Assembly: GCA_963920575.1 (NCBI GenBank)
Contig: OY986964.1
Location: forward strand, 15,055,460 to 15,119,459
DNA length: 64,000 nucleotides
Direction: 5' to 3'
Source of the DNA: Narthecium ossifragum
Lineage: Eukaryota > Streptophyta > Magnoliopsida > Dioscoreales > Nartheciaceae
The notes below the pieces were generated by a model, which searched no databases, was not told where the DNA came from, and worked only from the letters and a program-made list of their open reading frames with translations. The translations under genes and the position numbers were made by a program. This document shows, one piece after another, positions 57,478 to 64,000 of the stretch. The first letter of the stretch is position 1. Every line of letters begins with the position of its first letter.

Positions 57478-58826
57478 CGACTATGGCAGAGAGAGGAAAT
57501 GCATCTTGTTTTGCTGTGGGGCTTTGTATGACGGTTTTCTTTACTGTCTTAATACCTTGTACATATGTTTAAGCATGTTAGCCCTATAATAGGGCTGTGG
57601 TGAACCGGGAGAGTGATGACTCCCGGGATGTTTAGAATAAGCAGGCGGGTAGCCCTACAGCTTTCCTTAGCCTTGCATGCCGACGTGCGCCGAGGGCTTT
57701 ATCTGTTATATCTGTAAGCTGTTGTTTGCGGGGCTGCTTCCCGGTGCAGGTGTTGTGGTTGACTGCTGGCAGTTGGTGGTGGTACCACTGCAGCAGCTCC
57801 TTAGACCTTTTTTACCTGCTCACCACCCCGGGCAGGCAGGGTGCCGTGCCCAGACCTTGTTTGATGTATCATCACATATTGTTGCATGTTTATATGTATT
57901 ATCCTGCGCATGTCCATAACATGCATTGTGTTGCGCATTAGTTGCATCTGTGTAGGACGCTGGCGGTGGGTTGACCGCCGATCCGGGGCTTTCGGGTAGT
58001 CCGGATCTAGCTCTAGGACCACCACGGGTAGCTTTGTCCAGGACTCGATTCGTAGTATTCAGTCGTTTCGATGATAGGGTTAGTTTGACTTGAATACGTG
58101 TTGTTTGATGTTTAGAGGTCGTGTCGGCCTCGAGCCAGACGTTGTGGGTGCAAACCGGTGTCCGGATCATTGTCTCTTGGGGGGGGGAAGAGGTGCCTAC
58201 CTAGCAGTGTGGTTGCCCGCCTAGCAGTGTTTGGTGCCTGCTAGTGAGACGACAGTGTGGTTTCCTGCCTCGCTGAGGGCAACCTAGTATGTGACCAGTT
58301 CGGCTGGAAGACCATAACTGAGGCCTCCCTTCAGGGGCACCGGCGCAGGGTTATGGGACCCTTGCTGCACACCCAAGTCTTGCTTGAGGGCGGCACTGTT
58401 GTGTTCCCTCCCTTTGTGAGTGTCGTAGTATAGTGTCCATGCTGAGCTTAGTGCTCACACCTACCCGGGCTGCGTTTTACAGGTGCTGGCGCTAGCTTTT
58501 CTTCGGTCGCCCCTATCGGGCCGGTGTTTGGTGACGTGACAGCGTCTGGCGGTGCTTGAGAGGTGGCGATCTTTACAGTTTTATACCATTTGTTATAGAA
58601 AGTCTCCTACGGGAGTGATAAATGTATAATTTCCCTGTTTGAGGATTGTATATAAATATCCAGTTTCAGTCTTTGAAGTTTGTAATGTTTGTATAATACA
58701 GGATGGTTGTGATTGCTAGGGTAACCACTACGATTAGAGGGAAACCTCGCCAAATTTTCCGCAGTAGGTTAGGTTCCGGTTCGCATCACCCGGCCCGGTT
58801 GGGCCTACGCGGGTCGGGGCGCGACA

Positions 58827-58858
58827 CTTATTGCCTCAAGTCTAGCTACCAGTGCAAA
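58827..58858 (-). pseudogene. 32-bp fragment of copia RT between two LTR insertions
   Basis: The minus strand encodes the ARLEA-like segment that normally links FDETFA to the LLLAFA motif of copia RT. It therefore bridges the coding pieces at 63601 and 56386. It carries the CTTAT and GCAAA duplications at its ends. Confidence 0.85.
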
Positions 58859-60187
58859 TGTCGCGCCCCGACCCGCGTAGGCCCAACCGGGCCGGGCGAC
58901 GCGAACCGGAATCTAACCTATTGCGGAAATTTTGGCGAGGTTTCCCTCTAATTGTAGTGGTTACCCTAGCAAATCATAATCATCCTATATTATACAAATA
59001 TTACAAACCCAAAAACTGAAACTGGATATTTATATACAATCCTCAAACAGGGAAATTATACATTTATCACTCCTGTAGGAGACTATCTATAACAAAAGGG
59101 TAAAAGAACATAGATCGCCGCTCCTCAAGTACCGCCAGACGCCGCCACGTCACCAAACACCGGCCCGGTAGGGGCGACCGAAGAAGAGCTAGCGCCAGCA
59201 CCTGCAAAACGCAGCCCGAGTAGGAGTGAGCACTAAGCTCAGCATGGACACTACACTACGACACTCACAAGGGAGGGAACACAACAGTGCCGCCCTCAAG
59301 CAATACTTGGGTGTGCAGTAAGGGTCCCATAACCCTTTGCCGGTGCCCCTAGGCATACCCAGCCATGGTCACCCTAAAGAACTGGGCCCATCCTGGATAC
59401 ACCTAGTGTCGCAGGGTTCCAACTGTGGTCACCCAAACAAACTGGGCCCACACTGGTCGCCACTGCGGGCAGGAACAGACACTGCCTGGGCTGGACTCAC
59501 TCCGACGGCCCCCAAAGGACAAGAACCGACACCGGTTGCACACAAAACATCTCGCTTGAGGCCGACATGACCTCTATAATCATCAAGCAACATGTATTCA
59601 AGTCACCTAACCCTATCATCGAAATCGACTGAATACTACAAATCGAGTCCTGGACCAAACTACTCGCAACGGTCCTAGAGCTAGATCCGGACTACCCACC
59701 GCCAGCGTCCTACACAGATGCAACTAATGCACAACACAATGCATGATATGGACATGCGCAGGATAATACATGTAAGCATGCAACAATATGTGATGATATG
59801 AATAACAAGGTCTGGGCACGGCACCCTGCCAACCCGAGGTGGTGAACAGATAAATAAGGTGTAGGGAGCTGCTGCAGTGGTACCACCACCAACTGCCAGC
59901 AGTCCACCACAACACCTGCACCGGGAAGCAGCCCCGCAAACAACAGCTCACATATATCACAGATAAAACCCTCGGCGCACGCCGGCATGCGAGGCTAAGG
60001 AAAGCTGTAGGGCTACCCGCCCGTTTATTCTAAACATCCCGAGAGTCATCACTCCCCCGGTTCACCACTGGCCTATTATAGGGCTAACATGCTTAAGTAT
60101 ATGTACAAGATATAAGACAGTAAGGAAAACGATACATGCAAAGCCCTACGAGCAAAACAAGATAAATTCCTCTCTCTGCCATAGTCG

Positions 60188-60426
60188 AATCGATCCCTCC
60201 CCCAAGGGGCCGATCAATCCTACTAAAGGCAGAGAAGAGACTCTTCCTATCGTGCCGAGTCCGATCGATCGGCCCTCCCAGGACGATCGATCCGACTCGC
60301 GATAGGGAACATCCCATGCTACCCAAGGCACCAGGATCGATCGTCCTCACCCGAGACTGATCGATCCTGCTCGGGTCAGCATGACCAACAAGGAGAGATC
60401 GATCCATCTCACAGACGGATCGATCG
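60188..60426. repeat. palindrome array in the inverted LTR
   Basis: The inverse counterpart of 57148-57477, with several point changes, for example one unit reading GATCAATC. Confidence 0.85.
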
Positions 60427-61015
60427 CGTTGGGTTCTCCGGTAAACCGACGGCGAGAAATACCGTCGGAAAACTCCACCAAATCCCACCAAAACCTGGGA
60501 TCTAGTAGTACGAATGATCACGAATCCAAAACCGATGGAAAAACTACAATCTAACAAGTATACAACAAGATCTAAGCATAAGAACACCAACAGCCTGAAA
60601 AACTTCCAAAAACCCGAGACGAATGTAGGTAGGATCTCTACCTAAGCAATAGCAGCTTCAATCCCAGCTGCTAGGCCTTGGATCGTCCACAACCTCTTCG
60701 AAATCCAGGAATTCTCAGCTCAAGAACTCAGTTTTCCAAAGAGATTCAAGGAAGAAGGTTGCGTTTGTTTTATAGGCAAACGAACCGACTTAGCAGGATC
60801 GATCCTGTGAGGACCTGCCCCTCTTTTTCCTTTGGCTTGTTTTTGACCCAAGGGCAATTTGGGAAATTGCGCCTTGGCGGTCGTTTCACACGGGGTGTGC
60901 ACACACAGACCTTGTTTGGTGCTTGTGGTTGCTAGAAAGGTTAGGTGGGCCCGAGGTTGGGGGTTCTGGACTTGGGCCTGTGTCCCAGCCCAAGTTTGTC
61001 TTTCAGGGCTCAGAA

Positions 61016-61087
61016 GATCGATCACCTAGGGGTGGAGATCGATCCTGTGGCTAGCAAGATCGATCCCGCATGCAAGGATGATCGATC
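61016..61087. repeat. GATCGATC array, U3 side of the nested LTR
   Basis: Four units at 61016, 61037, 61058 and 61080, spaced 21, 21 and 22 bp. Confidence 0.9.
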
Positions 61088-61646
61088 ATGCCTGTGCCTG
61101 GAAGTCTTTGTCGGTGGCTTTCGAAGGACGGCCACCGCGGTGGCCGTCGCTTCCCCTGTCAGGGGAGGGGAGACTTTTGCTCCCCTCCTTTGCCTTTCCC
61201 GCGGTTTCTCCGGCTTTCCCCGGCCTTACCCCTTTCCCCTCCCCCTCCTTTCTTCCCCTCTTCTTCTTCTTTCCCGCGGATGCTCTGCTTCTTCCCCTGT
61301 TCCGACCGCCCCTTTCTCTCCTCCGTTCTTCCTCCTCCGGCCACCTCTCCTGGAGCTTGAAGGCTCGTTGGGTTCGTGGCGAGGCGAGGAAGATCCCTGG
61401 CTAGGCTTCGTGGATCGAAGCTGCTCTGAGGAGGTAGGGATCCCACTCCAAACTCCAGCTAGCTTTGAGGGTTTAAATCCGGGTTTTGTTCTTGATAGAT
61501 CTCCTTGAGGAGATGTTGGTTTCCGGTTTTGAGGCCTTGAGTAGCCTCGTGGTACTCAGATCTACCAACCCACCAAGTTTGGTGAGGTTTGGTTGTGTTT
61601 TTCGGCGGTTCTCCGGCCGGAAGCACGCCGGAACCCATCTTTGGGT

Positions 61647-61880
61647 GATCGATCCTTCTGGGAGGAAGGATCGGTCCTCTGGTGTGAGCTTGCTGCGCCC
61701 AGCACATGATCGATCTTCTTATGGGAGGAGATCGATCATGGGGCCTGGGTAAGCATGGTTACCCTTCGTCCCGAGAATGATCGATCCTCCTGGGAGGAGT
61801 GATCGATCTTCTTTGGCTCGTCAGCGAGGGAAGCTCACTGTTGCTTGGATGATCGATCCTTCCCTTGGTGAGGATCGATC
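61647..61880. repeat. GATCGATC array, leader side of the nested LTR
   Basis: Pairs separated by about 20-25 bp, with inner arms such as CTTCTGGGAGGAAG, in the same relative position as 57148-57477 in the sister LTR. Confidence 0.85.
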
Positions 61881-63187
61881 CTTCAGCAGCAGACAGGGTT
61901 TTTAAGAGTTTTGCCCGCGGGGCTTCGCATGTAAGCAGTTTTTACGGTTTTGCCCTTGGGGCTTCTATGTTTTACATTACTGCTTGTGTTTACTGCTTTG
62001 TGGGTAACTGAGGGAGTAATGAACCCTCGGGAATGCTTAGAATAATGGGCCATGGGTTATGCCCTTTTACCGCTTTATGGTGAACCGAAGGAATTCATGA
62101 TCCTCGGGAGTGGTTAATATAAATGGGCCGAAGGTGTGCCCTTGGTATGCTGTTTGTTACTGCTTTACTTATTCATATCCTGCCTTGCTTCCTGAGCATT
62201 AGACATGCTAGGTTAGACTGGGTGGGGTTGACCCGTGGACTCCGGTGATCAATGACTAAGTGGTTGACGCCGTTACCCCGGTAAGGGTGTCCTACAAGTA
62301 TCTTCCGGTCCACCCTGTGTCAAGGACCGTCGGAGGTAGCCCAGTCTTTGAGCAGTGGCTATCGGAGGGACGTAGGTTGGACAGGGACCCTGGGGGGGGG
62401 GGGGGGGGGAGGACATCGATGGGATCGATGGACTCCCTGGCTAGGCTTAGTCTTGGGTCAGGAGTTAGGGGTCCTGTTGGCTCTGTGGCTTGGAGTACTG
62501 AGAGATGGTAGTCCTAACCTCGGTCGTTCCGCCAAGTGTGGAGATCCCGCTTGGGGAAGGGTGTCCTACCAGTAGCATCATGTCCACCCTGTGTCAGGGA
62601 TTGTCGGAGTTGCCCACCCCTGAGCGGTGGTTGTCGAAGGGGCGTACTTGGGACAGGAATCCTTCGGGTTAGTGACGGGATTTATGGGGTCCTTGGCAAG
62701 CCTCAGTACTTGGACTCAGGGTTGGTTCGTTGGGTTTGCCTTCTTAGCGAGGGTGGTAGAGTAGGACCCTGCTGAGCTGTTGCTCATGCCTACCTGGACT
62801 GTGTTTGTTGCAGGTGCAGGTGGCCGCTCTGTTCCCATGTTGCCCCCGCGGCCGTCTCGTGGCAGTGCGCCGGATCCTGACCATGTCTGAGGGTCAGGAT
62901 GGTTTTGTTTGCGCCTTCGCGGAGACCCCGGTGGGTGTTGTAGTTTCTTTTTGGGGACTGTTGATCCCTTGTAGCTTGTTGTACTAAACTCTGTTTAACG
63001 CTATTATTACTGTTTTGTAATAGTTGTTAATAGATGTTGTAGTAGCTTGCTTCCGCTTGTGCCTGTTGGCAGCTGTTTCCGCCAGCTGGCTGTAGTCTCA
63101 ACTGTTTCCGCCAGTTGAGGCTGTAGTTGTAGGTTCTTCCCCCTCGCGTCCCCGGCCCGGGTGCGCTCTGCGGGTCGGGGCGCGACA

Positions 63188-63383
63188 GATCCGTCCAAGG
63201 AGACCGATCGATCCAGCAAAGAGAACGATCGATCCAGCCAAGAGAACGATCGATCTAGCCCAAGAGACCGATCAATCCTTCTCCGAGTCCGATCGATCCG
63301 TCCCAAGAGACCGATCGATCCTTCTCAACGATCCATATTCCTGTCATTGAGCGATCGATCCTTCTAGCAAGGAAGGATCGATC
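63188..63383. repeat. palindrome array of the outer LTR, continued
   Basis: The inverse counterpart of the U3 array 56599-56776. It starts inside the motif cut by the nested LTR. Confidence 0.85.
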
Positions 63384-63600
63384 CCTCTTTCGCAGGAAGC
63401 TGGACTTGGGCTAAAACTTAAGCCCAAGCCCGGATCTTTCGATCCCGGGTCCCACTAACCATTCTAGCCAAACATTACCACAAACATGGTCAGTGTGTGC
63501 ACACGCGAGTGTGAAACAAGCCGACAAGGCACAATTTACCAAATTGTCCTTGTGGCCCACGACGAGCCACAGGAATAGAGGGACGGGTCTTCACAGCAAA

Positions 63601-64000
63601 AGTCTCATCAAAATCAATTCCTTCTTGTTGATTGAACCCTTTTGCAGGAAGTCTAGCTTTGTTCCTTGTAATTGTCCCCAATTCATCCATTTTGTTTCTA
63701 AAAACCCATTTAGTACCAATAACGGGATAATCATAAGGTCTAGGTACCAAATTCCAAACTTCATTTCATTCAAATTGATTCAACTCTTCTTGCATTGCTA
63801 AGATCCAATGATCATCCTCTAGTGCTTCCTTAATCGTTTTGGGCTCAATTTGAGATAGGAATGCTAAATTTGCACATGCATTTAATGAGAATCTAGTTTG
63901 GATTCCTCTTGATGGTTCACCAATTATCAATTCCTTTGGATGTGAAGATGCATAGTTCTAATCTTTGGGCAAATCATGATGTTGATCACTAGATGTAATT
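63601..64000 (-). pseudogene. SIRE-like copia pol: start of the RT domain (runs off window)
   Basis: The minus-strand frame reads PVIGTKWVFRNKMDELGTITRNKARL, then EGIDFDETFA, the conserved start of copia RT. Upstream sequence (ANLAFLSQIEPKTIKEAL, WILAMQEELNQFE) is open except for a TGA near 63773. It joins to 58858 across the inserted LTR. The element continues beyond the window. Confidence 0.9.

Larger units (their letters stand above)
56387..58826 (+). mobile_element. solo LTR in copia RT, duplication CTTAT
   Basis: It starts TGTGAGGACCCGTCCC and ends CGGGTCGGGGCGCGACA. CTTAT flanks both ends (56382-56386, 58827-58831). Length is 2,440 bp. A TATA box (TATAAAA) lies at 56799-56805. Palindrome arrays lie on both sides of it, at 56599-56776 (U3) and 57148-57477 (transcribed part). 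There is no coding content. Confidence 0.95.
60806..63187 (+). mobile_element. solo LTR nested in the LTR above, duplication GATCC
   Basis: It starts TGTGAGGACCTGCCCC and ends TGCGGGTCGGGGCGCGACA. GATCC flanks both sides (60801-60805, 63188-63192). Length is 2,382 bp. The target is itself a GGATCGATCC palindrome of the host LTR array. Its own arrays lie at 61016-61087 and 61647-61880. A run of 18 G lies at 62392-62409. There is no credible coding frame. Confidence 0.95.
58859..63595 (-). mobile_element. inverted solo LTR in copia RT, duplication GCAAA, with a nested LTR
   Basis: It starts TGTCGCGCCCCGACCCGCG and ends GGTCTTCACA. GCAAA flanks it at 58854-58858 and 63596-63600. Without the nested element (60806-63187) and its duplication it is about 2.35 kb. 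It is close to 56387-58826 in inverse orientation, including the palindrome arrays (60188-60426; about 60797 continuing at 63188-63383). Confidence 0.95.

Noticed and set aside
60945..61508. A 187-residue plus-strand protein in the nested LTR
   Set aside because: It lies in the LTR leader, contains repeat-derived sequence and a CT-rich stretch, and has no counterpart in the sister LTRs.
1..64000. tRNA, rRNA or organellar insertions
   Set aside because: None recognised by eye. The only tRNA-related sequence is the Athila primer-binding site.

Overview
This is a eukaryotic, plant nuclear window. The evidence is a SAUR auxin-response gene, an intronless pentatricopeptide-repeat (PPR) gene, plant-type MULE/FAR1 transposases, plant mobile domain (PMD) coding sequence with introns, and Athila, Tekay-like and SIRE-like LTR retrotransposons. 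The GC-rich SAUR and PPR-fragment codons suggest a monocot. A bromeliad such as pineapple is my guess, and I cannot confirm it from sequence alone. Only two genes look intact and host-like: SAUR (30535-30867, minus) and PPR (34825-36330, minus). A third, small spliced gene is possible at 32102-33696 (minus). Almost everything else is nested, decaying transposable elements.

Layout. 1-3800: a Tekay-like gypsy element reduced to two LTRs around 81 bp of internal sequence. 3801-20521: an LTR element carrying an antisense, intron-containing PMD gene. That gene is split by a solo LTR (5613-18830, target duplication CCACT). The solo LTR is itself split by an inverted LTR fragment and a defective Athila element. 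23095-30291: a MULE with ~210 bp terminal inverted repeats and a perfect 9-bp target duplication. It contains a FAR1-type transposase pseudogene, a PPR-derived fragment, an inserted 2.8 kb LTR and a 407 bp foldback element. 30300-37460: the gene island. 37461-47445: Athila LTR relics, a terminal-inverted-repeat element with internal tandem repeats, minisatellites and an inverted solo LTR (CACAT duplication). 47446-51769: a second, MuDR-type MULE with a broken transposase. 51770-54685: two partial LTRs. 54686-64000: a SIRE-like copia element, running off the window, whose reverse transcriptase is split by solo LTRs nested three deep (duplications CTTAT, GCAAA, GATCC).

The most unusual signal is a shared small module: pairs of 8-bp near-palindromes (GATCGATC, GATCGGTC or GGTCGACC), usually 19-24 bp apart. 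Inner arms are complementary in many pairs, so those pairs fold into a short hairpin. It recurs in the Tekay-like LTRs, in the Athila LTR, leader, gag and protease regions, and in the SIRE-like copia LTR. These element families are otherwise unrelated. In Athila the modules lie inside the reading frame without breaking it. One hairpin carries matching changes in both arms. The two host genes show no such arrays by eye.
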